64,000 bases of DNA from assembly GCA_003024785.1 (NCBI GenBank), contig PUQB01000226.1:93501-157500 (forward strand), given 5' to 3'. Both the position numbers and the translations under genes were made by a program. The notes under the pieces were generated by a model. That model ran no database searches and was not told the DNA's origin. It was given only the letters and a program-made list of their open reading frames with translations. Below are positions 1-12,361 of this stretch, one piece after another. Origin of the DNA: Selaginella tamariscina (Eukaryota > Streptophyta > Lycopodiopsida > Selaginellales > Selaginellaceae). The first letter of the stretch is position 1, and the number at the start of each line of letters is the position of its first letter.

Positions 1-83
1 TATTTACTTGTTATATACATTAATATCACGTGTATGTATACGCATATACAATTTTGAGTTGTATGTAGTACTCATTACATCTC

Positions 84-84
84 T

Positions 85-124
<40 letters not shown>

Positions 125-125
125 C
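84..125. repeat. (GCAC)n microsatellite
   Basis: A run of about ten GCAC/CGCA tetramers lies in AT-rich sequence. It is a simple repeat of the kind scattered through this window and carries no coding signal. Confidence 0.9.
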
Positions 126-574
126 AACTTATTATATATATGTTTAGGATGAGCATGTGATCACTCCAAAGGATGAGGAGAAGAAGGGAGAGGAAAGTGG
201 GCTTTTTGAAGGTATTATGGGGAGATTATCAAGTATGGACGAGAGGTTAGATAAGTTAACAAGAAGAACAAGTGTAACTCCTCGTAAACCTAGTCATCAG
301 GGTGGTAACCCTAGTACTCCTAGACCTCATAGTGATAGACCTAGATGGTAAACCTAGTACTGAAGGTACTCCACCTGGTAAACTAGGTCATCTCTAGGCT
401 GGTAGATTCTCCACATTCTTGAATATATGGTCTACCTTTGTTGTTTCCATTAGATAGAAATATCAGGCGCGGTTCGCATATTCGTCTCTCTCCAAGGTCG
501 TGCCCTAATTCTCGATCCGACGGCCAGCCTGCCGGACATCCAACGGTAAGGGAATATAATACTATTTACAATTA
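126..574. other. unassigned flank left of the first LTR element
   Basis: No recognisable gene. A 64-codon open frame at 157-351 reads an acidic, then Arg/Pro/Ser-rich peptide with a short helical stretch (LSSMDERLDKL). It could be the start of a decayed gag or chance coding. A GC-richer patch at 465-550 resembles the 5' region of a gene but no frame can be followed. Confidence 0.4.
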
Positions 575-578
575 TACT

Positions 579-814
579 TGTAAGGTTCCATGGTATATAC
601 TATGTATATACGCCATGTATACTCTGCCATGAGGTGCCAAGTGGCATTAGGATTCATACACACTAATATGGGCATTGGCTAATCTGGGGCTGGCTAATCT
701 GGGCACCATGATTTACTTGGTACCAAGAGTGCTAATCCTAGCACAGACACTTAGTATAAATACCCTGTATCAGCCAGACCTAATGAATCGTATTTAGTAT
801 TCACACCTCTCTCA
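579..814 (+). repeat. 5' LTR of element 1
   Basis: This is the left direct repeat. It has a TATA-like box (TATAAATACC) about 60 bp before its end and pairs with the copy at 5134-5371. Confidence 0.93.
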
Positions 815-879
815 TTGGTGGAGAGTTGGGTAGTCCTTTTTCGGCTTAGTTTTTTGTCTCCCTCTTCCCTTGTGTTCTT

Positions 880-1804
880 GGTCGTGATGGCGACCGAAGA
901 AAGGTGGTTGCAGTTGTTCGATGCACTGCAATTGAGCGTGGCAAATCAGACTGCTCTGCTGCGAGAAATTCACCAAGGAATGCAGCAGAATGCTAGTATG
1001 CCGCAGAGTTCAATCCACACCTTTTGGGTTCCAATCCACGTGTTCGTCCAGAATTCTTCAAGGGGGAGTTGGAGCAGACGTGTACCATTGGTGGGAACAT
1101 TTTCAAGGGATTGCTGACTACCATGGATGGTCTGACTCCCAGCGGTTGCGAGAGTTCCCAACGTGTTGCAAGGACTTGCCTTGCAATGGTACAATGGTGT
1201 CCCCGTTCTTGATCGACAAGATTGGAACATCTTATCCCAGCGTTTCAAGCAAGCTTTTGGTAAGCCCGAGGATTCTGCTGCAGCTTTTCGTGAGCTCCAT
1301 GACTTGAAGCAAGTGTCGGGAGAGACGTCCAACGATTCGGGATTAAGTTTCGAAACTTGGTCAATCGTGCAGATCCAAGCATGACAGAACGGGTACGTTT
1401 GGGCTTGTTATGGCCAGCTCTTCGCCCTGATTTGGCTGGCTTGGTGGAGGGATTTGGTCCTTCGACTGTGGAGGAGGCCTTGCGGATTGCACACGATTTG
1501 AGAACTCATTGGGGCAGCACAACGTGTATATCCTGTATCGGCACCTATTCCTGGGACATCCGATCCTGTTCCGATGGAGGTGGGTGCTGTTCAGATGGAG
1601 GACCAGTCCTCAGGCCGCAGGAGGGGCCCAGGCCAAGCTGCTGATCGGCGTGGTCGTGGTCGTGGTCGTGGGCGGAACATTCAGTGCTATGAGTGCCGAG
1701 GTTGGGGACATGTTGCACGAGCATGTGCAAATCGACATCAAGTAGCTGCCATCGAGATTGCAGAAGAAGTGGAGACTCTTCCGCAGCCGGAAAACGAGGC
1801 ATAG
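880..1804 (+). pseudogene. gag of element 1 (fossil)
   Basis: Short overlapping frames together resemble a Ty3/gypsy gag: an N-terminal helical part, a capsid-like region with tryptophans, an Arg/Gly-rich linker and a CCHC zinc knuckle (CYECRGWGHVARAC) near 1683-1725. The region follows directly after the 5' LTR and leader. Confidence 0.85.
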
Positions 1805-1959
1805 TGCATGGGGTGTCAGAGGACCCATGCACTAGGCACATTGCACCACCTCTGAAGAACTTGATTCCAGCGCATGGTCGACACTTCCCCGAAGCACCTT
1901 TGTTCTTCCATGCTTGTGCGGGCATAGGGGTCTCGAGTGAGTTACTGGACACGAGCGTT

Positions 1960-4900
1960 TTATGTTTGTGTTCTCCGGCATGGTAGAAGGAACTCCTGTT
2001 TCAGTCCTGGTGGACTCCGGATCCAGTATATCTTCTATCAATCGATCAGTAGCGGAGTCCTTGCACTTGCACACAGTACCAGCTGAGCGAACTTTGAAGG
2101 TAGTGTTTGCTGATAAGCAGTCTTTTGCTAGATCACATCGAATTGCACATGTGCCTGTGGTGTTAGGAGGATACCATCATCTACTTCCGTTGCGGGTGAT
2201 GCCGAGCCAAGTCCATGACATCATCCTCGGTGTCAATTGGCTTCGTGCGGTCAAGGCAAGATGTGATTTTGAAATGTGCACGTTGTCTATCCCAGGATGC
2301 CCCCCATTGCAGGCTACAGAACATGCACCGAATGGCATGGCGGCAACATTGCAGGGCATGATGGCGCCTAAGGCAGAGCCTTCTCCAGAGCAACGAGCTA
2401 AGGACATCAAGGAGTTGTTGGCGAGGTATCCGAGCCTATTCAAACCCATTGTAGGAGATGCAAATCCCCTGTTGACTACTCGGCATCACATCCCGACTGG
2501 TACAACTCGCCCGATCAGAATGGGGCTCAGGCGACGATCTCCAAAGGAGAAGGATATCTTGAATCGTTGTGTGAGGGAGATGCTAGAGTTGAAGGTGATA
2601 CGTAAGTCTCGAAGTCCATGGGCAGCAGAACCACACCTAGTTCCGAAGCCGGATGGGACTACACGTTTCACTATTGATTTCAGGCCATTGAACGATGTTT
2701 CTGTTCCAGATTCATATCCACTACCAAGGGTGGATGATTTGGTCGATGCATTGGGGAATAGCCGGTACTTCACTATCCTTGACATGGCTTCCGGCTATTG
2801 GCAGATCCCTATGGCTCCTGAAGATGCAGCAAAGACAGCATTTCGAACACCATCCGGCTTGTACGAGTTTACGGTCATGCCATTTGGGTTGGTCGGGGCC
2901 CCAGCAACTTCCAGCGGATGATGGATGAGCTATTGGAGGGCTTTGAAGAATTTGCACGTGCGTACATCGATGACCTTCTTATTCACTCTGCTACGTGGGA
3001 GGAGCACCTTCAGCAGTTAGAGCGGGTCCTGCAGCGATTGGTGCAATACGGGCTGAAGTTGAAAGAGCAGAAGTGCAAGTTCGGATGTACCTCCTTGAAA
3101 TACTTAGGATTCATCATCACGGCAGAGGGTGTGAAACCGGATCCCGAGAAGACCCTAGCTGTACGAGAATTTCCTGCTCCTGAGTCAGTGGCGGAGTTGC
3201 AGCGTTTCTTGGGAAAGGCAACATACCTAGCGAGGTTTGTTCCGCGGTTCTCAGATTTGACAGCCCCATTGCGAGGATTGTTAAAACAAGGAGCTCAGTT
3301 CCGGTGGTCCAAGAAGTGTCAGAAGGCGTTCGAGGATGTTAAGGCATTGCTAGGATCTCCACCTTTGTTGCGGTATCCGGACTTGCCAAATCCTTTATTC
3401 TTCGGACCGATGCTTCAGATGTCGGGTTGGGGCCGATCTGTTGCAGGAGACTCCCAATGGTCAGCGGTACCCAATCGCTTATGCAAGTCGGAGCCTTACT
3501 GAGGCAGAGAAAAATTATTCCACCACGGACAAGGAATGTCTGGCAGCCGTATGGGCCTTTCAAAAGTTCCATGCATATCTACATGGCTCCAACACATTGT
3601 TGGAAACTGATCATGCTGCTGTCAACTCAATCATGAAGAGGAGGAATGTGACGGGACGACTTGCACGTTGGGCGTTAATTTTGCAAGGGTATCGTTTTCG
3701 GGTTGTTCATCGCCCAGGGTCTAGCATGGCGGATGTGGATGCGTTATCCCGAGCTCCTGTGGTAGTGGCAGCCCCTGTAGCATTGTTGCCGGATGCCCTT
3801 CCTGATCGCGTACTTCCGAGGCGGGAAGACATTGTGGAGGCTCAAAAGATGGAGCCATGGATCAGGAGGTTGCGTGAGTCTTGAGTAGTGAGGTACCCTG
3901 CGAGGATCTTAACTTTCGCACATATGCACGATCTTTCAGACTGATGGATGACTTGCTTGTCTTTGTTGGAGACGGTTCCGAGTGTCGTGTGGTGGCACCA
4001 CCAGTTTACATTAACTCCTGGTTGCAGTTCTTTCATGACAACCCGATGTCCGGACACATGGGATTCCAACGATGCCTTGAGAGGATTCGACAGCACTTGT
4101 ATTGGCCCCGATTGCGACAAGACCTACATGAGTACATTCATACGTGTCCGGAGTGTCAACGGCATAACGTGTCCACACTTCCTCCTGCGGCAACCCTGGA
4201 ACCAATTCGAGTTTCTCGCCCCTTTGAGCTGGTAGCGTATGACATCATGGGACCATTCCCTGTGTCACAGTTCGGTAATCGATACATCATTGTGTGCTCT
4301 GATTACTTGACTCGGTGGGTAGAAGTGTGTGCTTTGCCAGAGCTACAGCAACTTCCATCATCAAGTTCCTACTAGCTCAAGTGGTGCTGAGGCATGGTTG
4401 TCCCGAACGAATTTTATCGGATCAAGGACCAGGCCCAGCAGCAGAAGCAGTAGCTTTGTTGATGCGACGGTTGCAATCCGACAATCTTTTGCCTCAGCTT
4501 ATCATCCTGAGACTGATGGTTTGGTGGAGCGGTTGAACAGAACTTTCAAAGTCATGCTTGCCAAGTATGTGCGTCCTGACCATACGGATTGGGATATGTG
4601 GCTTCCATATCTCCAATTTGCTTATGTTTCAGCCCCTCACAAGTCAACAGGGATTTCCCCATTCAAAGCTTTGTATGGTCGTGAACCTGTATTGCCACCA
4701 GCAGTTGGCATTACTCCTCACGAAGCACGGTATATGGATGGGCGTATGTGGTTGGAGCATTTGAACCAAGTCCTTCCTCTGTTGTATGCTCAAGGTGGAG
4801 AACAGTTAGCTCGTGCACAAGAGTATCAGCGTCGGACTTACAATCAACGACATCGAATGCCACCTCAATACCAAGTGGGAGATTTGGTTCTCGTCAAGTT

Positions 4901-5100
4901 TCCAAGGTTAGGGGATCAAACACACGCAGCAGGGCTTCAACCGCGATGGGTCGGGCCTTGGAGTGTTGAAGAACAGTTGGGAACACAGTGTATCGCTTGA
5001 AGCGGCGTGATGGGGTTCGGGAGTCACAACATGTCGCTCATGTGTGTCGGCTACTACCGTTCCACCAACGGACACTCGTCCAAGGAGGAGGACCACCTTG
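1960..5100 (+). pseudogene. pol of element 1 (protease, RT, RNase H, integrase; fossil)
   Basis: An aspartic protease motif (VDSGSS) lies near 2010. The reverse transcriptase occupies about 2480-2985, with the YIDD box near 2965. RNase H spans about 3300-3780. The integrase starts near 3900, with its HHCC zinc finger at about 4035-4160, a DDE core after it, and a basic C-terminal SH3-like part ending near 5050. The order PR-RT-RH-IN identifies Ty3/gypsy rather than Copia. Confidence 0.9.
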
Positions 5101-5133
5101 ATAGGTAGAAGCCATGTCTTGAGAGGGGGATGA

Positions 5134-5371
5134 TGTAAGGTTCCATGGTATATACTATGTATATACGCCACGTATACTCTGCCATGGAGGTGCCAAGTGG
5201 CATTAGGATTCATACACACTAATATGGGCATTGGCTAATCTGGGGCTGGCTAATCTGGGCACCATGATTTACTTGGTACCAAGAGTGCTAATCCTAGCAC
5301 AGACACTTAGTATAAATACCCTGTATCAGTCAGACCTAATCGAATCGTATTTAGTATTTACACCTCTATCA
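5134..5371 (+). repeat. 3' LTR of element 1, next to a host gene start
   Basis: This is the right direct repeat. Its TATA-like box is at 5311-5317, about 125 bp upstream of the ATG at 5442, so the LTR could supply a promoter to the kinase-like gene downstream. Confidence 0.92.
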
Positions 5372-5441
5372 TACTAATCTTCAATATAATGTGAAATTTT
5401 ACCAGTAACTTTGGTTCAGGGTGGAAATTAGGGTTTCTGCT

Positions 5442-8262
5442 ATGGCGACGGTGCCCATTCTGCGGGCCGACGACACGGAGGTGACAAGGGTGCGGGTTCC
5501 TCCGTCTGGGAAGCTGGTGAAGAGCATCATTCGGAGGTGACAAGGGTGCGGGTTCCTCCGTCTGGGAAGCTGGTGAAGAGCATCATTGAGAGTATGGCGA
5601 GCATCGGGCTCCACGGAGGTCTGGAAGTAGAGGGAGTCTTACTCACTGTTGAAGATATTGTCTATCCCGGCGATCGCCTCCTTTACGTGCCTCATCGGGC
5701 TGTGCTTGCAGATGCAGCGTCTGCCTTGCCGGTGATCTCATCGCCAGTGCAACCATCCAAGAGGTTGAAGGCTTCATTGTTTCAGGGGAAGACAAGGTGC
5801 GTTTCTGTGAACGACATTATCGGCAGTGAGAAGCTGGAGACTGTGGCGGCTCTTAACTGGTTGTGGCTATTGAAAAACGGATCTGGACAGGCCGGGGATT
5901 GAACCCGGGACCTCTCACACCGGTGTGAGGTGCTCTACCACTGAGCTACCTGCCCGGGTTCAGCTTAGTTTTAACACTCCCCCCTAAACTGAACACACCA
6001 CAGCAGGTAGCTCAGCTTAGTTTTAACACTCCCCCTAAACTGAACACACCACACATCCCTACCGGTTCAGCTTAGTTTTAATGCTATTGGACTTGTCTTC
6101 CCCATAGCCACAACCAGGGTTCAGCTTAGTTTTAACACTCCCCCTAAACTGAACACACCACAGCAGGTAGCTCAGCTTAGTTTTAACACTCCCCCCTAAA
6201 CTGAACACACCACACATCCCTACCGGGTTCAGCTTAGTTTTAATGCTATTGGACTTGTCTTCCCCATAGCCACAACCAGTTAAGTGACAGCTTAGTTTTA
6301 ACACTCCCACAGAGAAGCTGGAGACTGTGGCGGCTCTTAACTGGTTGTGGCTATTGGACTTGTCTTCCCCATAGCCACAACCAGTTAAGTGACAGCTTAG
6401 TTTTAACACTCTTAACTGGTTGTGGCTATTGGACTTGTCTTCCCATAGCCACAACCAGTTAAGTGACAGCTTAGTTTTAACACTCTTAACTGGTTGTGGC
6501 TATTGGACTTGTCTTCCCCATAGCCACAACCAGTTAAGTGACAGCTTAGTTTTAACACTCCCACAGATAATGTGACAGCTTAGTTTTAACACTCCCCCTA
6601 AACTGAACACAACCACACATCCCTACCCTACCTGCCAGTCCGGGCCTACCACAGGCCATTCAACCATAATGGATCTGGACAGGGCCGGGGATTGAACCCG
6701 GGATCTCTCACACCGGTGTCAGGTGCTCTACCACTGAGCTACCTGCCCGGTTGTGTGTATATTCAACTTAGTTTTAACAGTGGCTGCATCTCTTTGGGGC
6801 ATCCGTAACTCTTTCAAAGTTCCTCTCTACGACACAGGAGAAGAGGTATTATCCTTATGTCTTGGCACTGGCACAGGCAGCTGCTCTTTGCGGACAAGGT
6901 CGGATCGAAATAACTTCTGTCCCAGATGTACAGGTAATTATAGACGGCGGCAAGGACGTGATACCTTTGGATGTGAAGAAGGTCTGGGGTCATGGCAGTG
7001 TAGATGATCCCCAAGGAATCGTGAGAAATGCGGACACTCTGAATCAGCTGCTTAGCTACGTGTTGGAATACAAGGAGGAGAAGGTGGGGGATTACAAATG
7101 CACGACTGCCGTCATTATTCGTCTCCAGTTTGTGTTCTTCCTACGGTTTCATATAAGGAAGAACGGTGCATCTGATGTGGGGAGCTTGGTGTCACTGGAG
7201 CATGCTCCCGGTTTTCCGAGAGGAACTCCGCACAGGTTGTGGGAGGTGAAGCTGATTAACATAGCAGGTCAGCTCAATTCAAAGTTCGGCCTGGACAGGA
7301 ATTGGTCCGAGGAAACGCTTTCTGCGAGTAATCTCCCAGGCTCATTGGTGAATCGCCTTGAGAATACCACTCTCCAGGAGTTGCTTCCTGCCTGTCCACC
7401 GGAGGGGTTCCACTCAAGTATTTCCGGGCTGTCGCACCACAATGCTATGACCCAGTGGAGTTTGTGTACGAGATCCAGGATGGGACGGTGGAGGTCTGTC
7501 AGGTGCTGGCTTCGGGGTCATCTTTGCAGCAACAGGAATGTGCAGCGTTCTCAAGGTGTCTTCGGAAGATTACATTGAGCTTGATATACGTGCGCACCGT
7601 TGGGCTGATCCAGCTGATTGCATCAACTTAAGGAAGATGGTGGGACATGGTCGAGTGGTCGGTCCAGGGCCAGGGCTCAAGTTTGTGGATCTCGAGGGAG
7701 TGGGGCTCCCTTTTGCCTGGAAGCACATGTCGACACCAGAGCAGATTATCAAGTGCTGGAAGGAAGCGTCATCAGCAGTCAAGGCATTGCATGGACAAAG
7801 AGTGTTTCACAAGGATATCAAGCCCAGCAACTTAGGGGACGGAGCACAGACTGGTGTTAAACGACTTGGATTGTGCAGCGTATTGGGAGATGAGTGGGAC
7901 GATTACTGCTGCCGAGATGACTGGCTGTCGCTGGGACTCAGCTTTGCTCATGTGTTGGGATTGGTTGGACTAGAGCGCGTGGAATTCACCCGTCAGCGCA
8001 GATTGAACACCTTGCGAAATCTCTGCAACTACCCGCTCATACCGAAGGTGACGATGGTCGCAGGAGCATGTTTGCTGTAGCAGAGTTGTCCGATGTGCTC
8101 TGTCGGAGTATGTTTAAGCTCCTTCTTCCTTCCCAGTCTAGCGCACTCTCTACATATGCTCGTAAATATGATGTCACCTGGTCACTTCTGCAAGAACGAA
8201 CTACTGGATGTTTAATGCCTGGGGAGGTGCGTGGTCGCTTTGATTCATTTATCTGCGGCTGA
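5442..8262 (+). CDS. kinase-like protein gene, multi-exon, irregular
   Basis: The first coding segment starts MATVPILRADDTEV at 5442 and runs to about 5875. After a repeat-filled intron, coding resumes at 6775 behind an AG acceptor (TAGTTTTAACAG). The second part reads on to about 7430 and then changes frame near 7500. The C-terminal part looks like a protein kinase: a glycine loop (GFGVIFAATG, about 7510-7540), a lysine strand (CSVLKV) and a catalytic loop (HKDIKPSN near 7810). I cannot see a clear DFG, so it may be a pseudokinase. The N-terminal and middle domains are unrecognised. The frame is not continuous as given (see the 56-bp duplication), so this is either a decaying gene or one affected by sequence errors. 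Confidence 0.55.
5476..5587 (+). repeat. 56-bp perfect tandem duplication inside the first exon
   Basis: The segment 5476-5531 is repeated without change at 5532-5587. Because 56 is not a multiple of three the reading frame shifts after the first copy. The second copy joins in frame to the rest of the exon. It is either a very recent event or an assembly duplication. Confidence 0.95.
5884..5955 (-). repeat. tRNA-like unit (SINE-like head), copy 1
   Basis: Read on the minus strand this 72-nt unit has a 7-bp acceptor stem, a D arm with a perfect A box (TAGCTCAGTGG), a T arm with B box (GGTTCAATCC) and a discriminator base. The anticodon arm does not form a standard 5-bp stem with U33; instead a CTCAC/GTGAG stem with a 6-nt loop forms. 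It is better read as a tRNA-derived repeat than a working tRNA gene. A related unit is at 6676-6748. Confidence 0.7.
5956..6675 (+). repeat. intronic array of short repeats and perfect hairpins
   Basis: Two motifs alternate. The first, CAGCTTAGTTTTAACACT, recurs about eleven times, often followed by a C-rich tract and CTAAACTGAACACACC. The second is a hairpin with 19-nt perfect arms (CTTAACTGGTTGTGGCTAT and its complement) around a 15-16-nt loop. It occurs three times complete at 6336-6389, 6411-6463 and 6485-6538, with a period near 75 bp, and in partial form near 6090 and 6246. The left arm also occurs in the host exon at about 5851-5870. Confidence 0.9.
6676..6748 (-). repeat. tRNA-like unit (SINE-like head), copy 2
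   Basis: About 95 percent identical to the unit at 5884-5955, with one extra G near the acceptor end and changes in the anticodon arm. Both are preceded on the plus strand by GGATC, so they belong to a longer repeat. The two copies bracket the hairpin array. Confidence 0.7.
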
Positions 8263-8399
8263 GATCATTGGAATCACTTTCTAGGATATATTGACGGCTG
8301 CTATGATGACTGGGAACTGGACAACCTTGTGGTCAGGAAAGTTGAACACAACCGCCAAGTGCCGGTAGAACCCTAATTTTTCGAATTTTTAAAGGGTGG

Positions 8400-10643
8400 A
8401 ATATTCGAAGAATCCCTGATTTGTCGCGGGAGTGTATATATATGTACGTGGTATCCACGTACACACGTATGTGTAAAAACAGCTTATACAGTATGCATAC
8501 AATATATATGTAAATTCATGAGTTTGATATATTTCTTTAGAATTTATATAAATTAGAAAATCGATTCAATCAAATTACAAGGATTTAATGATAATTAACA
8601 TCCTTTAATTACATACAAATGAAATATTGTGTGGGGAATATTTAATTTTTTATGTAGCAAAGTAATATATAGTTTAATCTATAAATATGTGAAAGAAAAA
8701 TTAAGTAAATATACATACATGATGTGTGTGAAGAGATTTAAACTTAAATTTGTGATATGATAAATGGGATAAACTAATTACCCACATTCTTTTTGTCAAC
8801 ACACACACACACATCAATACATTCAAATATTCATCAATTTTGTGTGTGTGTGTCTGTGTTTTCTTATTTTTATATATAACATTTAGATAATAAGTAAATC
8901 TCTTCTCTACCCCTCTATTTCACACATACATAATTGATTATATAACATCTTAATGTTAATAAATCTATAAGATGCTTTATTGAGTTATATATATTTACAT
9001 GCCTTATACATAATTTCTTGGTAGATATTCATGTAGCAATTTTTTGTTACGCATTATTTAAATAAAGAACAAGGAAAAAACAAGAAAAAAAGTGGTTTGA
9101 AGATATTATATATAATAAAATTATCAAACGATGATAGTAAACTTGGTAAGCCATGTCAAAATGGTCACATTGTACATATGACTTATTTAAAATATGTTAT
9201 CTTTTATTCAAGGATATTTTATTAATTTGTTATATTTATATCTTATTAATTTATTATGTTTTATATAACAATATCTTACCAAACTATTGTACTTTACAGG
9301 GAATAGTACAATGTGAACATATTGACTGAGGTATGTTTTTAATGTATTTATATAAATATCTTTTAAAATCCATTTTCAACTTCCTTAAAAGAATATATCA
9401 TTTTACATGTGTAATATATTTTAATATGATAGAATTATAAAAATAATGCCTATGTCATATATTAAAAATGATGTTACTTCTTATTTTCTTTTTTAAGTAC
9501 TTTTGGATTTTATAATACAACTAAAAATTTTTTTAATTAATAATTTACATTTGAATAAGCATGGTTTGAGTATGATATATATACACATGATTCATATTAA
9601 TAGAAACATATGAATATTAAAAGAAAAAGTAAATGATTAAAATGTGAATTATAATAACATATATTTATGTAAAAAAATATATTTTAACTCAATAGACTTT
9701 ATTTTATTTATGAATTTCTTAACAACTTTATACTATATAAAAAACATACTATATATAATAGAAATGTCTTTAAATATTTATTATATTTATGTGTGTATCT
9801 TACATAAACTCCTCAGCTTCATTAATAAAGTTATCACATTATGTTTTATTTGTTACTTAATTAAGAAATCACAAAAGAATAATGGGAGCTTTCAAATAAA
9901 AATTTATATATTTTTTTTCGTTCTCTCGAAGTACGCCATTCATTGTGCACTAAGAGGGATGTGTTTTTATAAATAAATATAAATTATAATACATAAATTA
10001 TATTTACTTAATTTATTTTATTAAATAAAACACGTTAACCACTTCCAAAACATATCTTTGTTTTTTACTTTTATATTAGTAAAATATACCAACTCTAAAT
10101 TCATAAATATCTTTTTTAAAATGCTAATTTAACTTCTTTATAATTTTTAAAATGTTTACAAAGTTGTGTACTTGACGTTTATTTTATAAATAAACATGAA
10201 ACATAAATAATGTAAGTTTATATGTTTACACGTACACAAAAACTTTAAAATTGCAAAAATAATTGGTGCATATATATCATTTGTTCATTAAAATTAAATC
10301 ATTATGCATTTGGATCAACCAACATATTTTTAAAAATGTATTAAATTTATGTATTTATTTTAAAGTTTTATTTTATTACTCATCTTAAAAGTATACATTC
10401 TTTAGTACAATTAAACATAACATATACATAATTTCCAAAATCATTTTCATGACTATTTTAGGCTGTAAAATAATTATAAATTTATTTATATGCACATGAT
10501 AAATGTTAATACAAATGAATTTTAAGTAAAAACCTTATATGTTGTTCTTGAGACTTTTAAAAGAAATGTATATTAGTGTAAAGAAATTTGTAAAACATAA
10601 AATATATAGATTTTATATAAATTTTTAAAATAAAAAAATACTT

Positions 10644-10676
<33 letters not shown>

Positions 10677-11248
10677 ATATATATATAAATTTTATATTTC
10701 TAATTTAAGGAAAGGGAGTTATAATGGAATTTATACACTTTATTATTTGCATGTGTGTATAAAAATAAAAATATGTATTAATAAGATTATATATACAAAG
10801 CTTTCATTATAAACATGTGAAGAGAAAATAACATATTTAAAACATAAATCAATTAAGTAAATATAAATTTAATACATTATTTTTCTTTTTAAATATGTAT
10901 GTTAATGATTTTTCTTAATTCAATAATAAATATCCAAACCAAACATCCTCACTCTCTTTATATATATACATATATATTTATTGTGTGTGTATGTTTACAT
11001 TTAATGTTTTTAAAGAGTTTGTCCATAATGTTAAAAAATTTGAATATTAATCTCAAATATATATATGAAAACTAAATATTAATTTCGTATATATACTTAA
11101 ACACAAGAATATGCTTTATTAACAGGAGGAATATGCTTTTATTAGCAGATTTTAATCAAATTAGTATTTAATTAGTTAAATATTAAACCATTTTATTTTA
11201 CAGTAAAATTTATTACATTATTCTAATATTATTAATTAAAAAAAAAAT
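8400..11248. other. AT-rich intergenic DNA
   Basis: About 2.8 kb of very AT-rich sequence with short AC/GT runs near 8805 and 8845 and a TA run at about 10645-10690. The open frame at 9644-9976 is Tyr/Ile/Asn/Lys-rich low-complexity sequence with no family resemblance. I see no gene here. Confidence 0.75.
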
Positions 11249-12329
11249 TTACATCTTCTCTACAATATGGTGAAACCTGTTCATATGGTGTAAAAGTGAG
11301 CTATTACTTAAACCCACACTCTTTTGACAAATGGGGCAATGAATAAGTGCAGGTTTCTTCTGTTGCCAATCCATCGTATTATTTCCATATAACTTCTTCT
11401 CAAGCTCCCCAAGCGCCTTCATGAACGCATCGTTCGGTTGTGAGCGTGCGTGTGTGGCCTTTAGTATATTCCACGCATCCAGTAATGTGTATTTCCTGTT
11501 AAAAAATATTATTTAATATTTAAATAATTACATAATAATATAGAATTAATGTAATAATAAAACATAAAGTTTCAACAAAGGAAATACTGGTGGTACTGTA
11601 GATTCAAAGTTATGCATATAGTGATAATGGATACGCACACACGCACACACACACACGCAGAGTTACTTGTTGAGCATGAGATATGCAAGGACAATAGTTG
11701 GGCTCCTGCTTTTCCCTTCAAAGCAATGCACAAGAGCTTTCCCACTGCTTCTCTCACAGCTTTCAATAAACTCACATGCTTCATTAAAATATCTAGCAAT
11801 ATCTTCCTCCTCAATATCAAGAACCTGCTCATAATTATCCAATTACTTAATTAATTAACTCATATAAAGAATTTGGATTAATAAATTAATTCAAGTTCAT
11901 TATTCAAATAAAATATGAATTTCAAAACGTATAATTATTTTATTTTAAATTGAATAAATATCCTTGTAAATAATCAACTTAATGTTTTTACTAAAATAGC
12001 TTACATCATCATTATTATAAAACGTATCTTATTTAGTTTTACTTAATTCTATAGATTATATTTATATCTTTAAATATTTAAAAACTTACTTGAAAAGATT
12101 TATATTCAAAACTCTGAAGAATATCCGCATCTGGAGAGCCAACTTCTATTGGACAAAGGCAAAGTATATGTGTAATCCCAATGTGTTTAAGTATATGTAC
12201 AGATTTCCCACACAGGTACCCCCCTACATATACATTATCAAGTACACGCGATGGCCTGTCTGTATCCCCACCTTGTATAATAAGGTCCACTCTTTCCAAT
12301 ATATGTTCTAAACGGATCTGTAAATAATA

Positions 12330-12361
<32 letters not shown>

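Larger units (their letters stand above)
579..5371 (+). mobile_element. Ty3/gypsy LTR retrotransposon, young, nearly full length (element 1)
   Basis: Two direct LTRs of about 237 bp begin TG and end CA and differ by about four substitutions and two small gaps, roughly 2 percent, so the insertion is recent. A 4-bp target duplication (TACT) flanks them at 575-578 and 5372-5375. A candidate primer-binding site (TGGTGGAGA) follows the 5' LTR and a purine tract (GAGAGGGGGA) precedes the 3' LTR. The inside holds gag with a CCHC knuckle, then protease, reverse transcriptase, RNase H and integrase in Ty3/gypsy order. No chromodomain is visible after the integrase. The coding part has several breaks, about half a dozen, so this copy looks non-autonomous. 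Confidence 0.95.

Noticed and set aside
5956-6600. CRISPR-like array
   Set aside because: Regular repeats are present, but this is a plant nuclear intron, the spacers are not unique and the units are hairpins and direct repeats of mixed length.
5884-6748. Two functional tRNA genes
   Set aside because: The anticodon arm does not fold normally and U33 is missing, so I call them tRNA-derived repeats.
9644-9976. 110-codon open frame in AT-rich spacer
   Set aside because: Tyr/Ile/Asn/Lys-rich composition typical of AT-rich noise, with no family resemblance.
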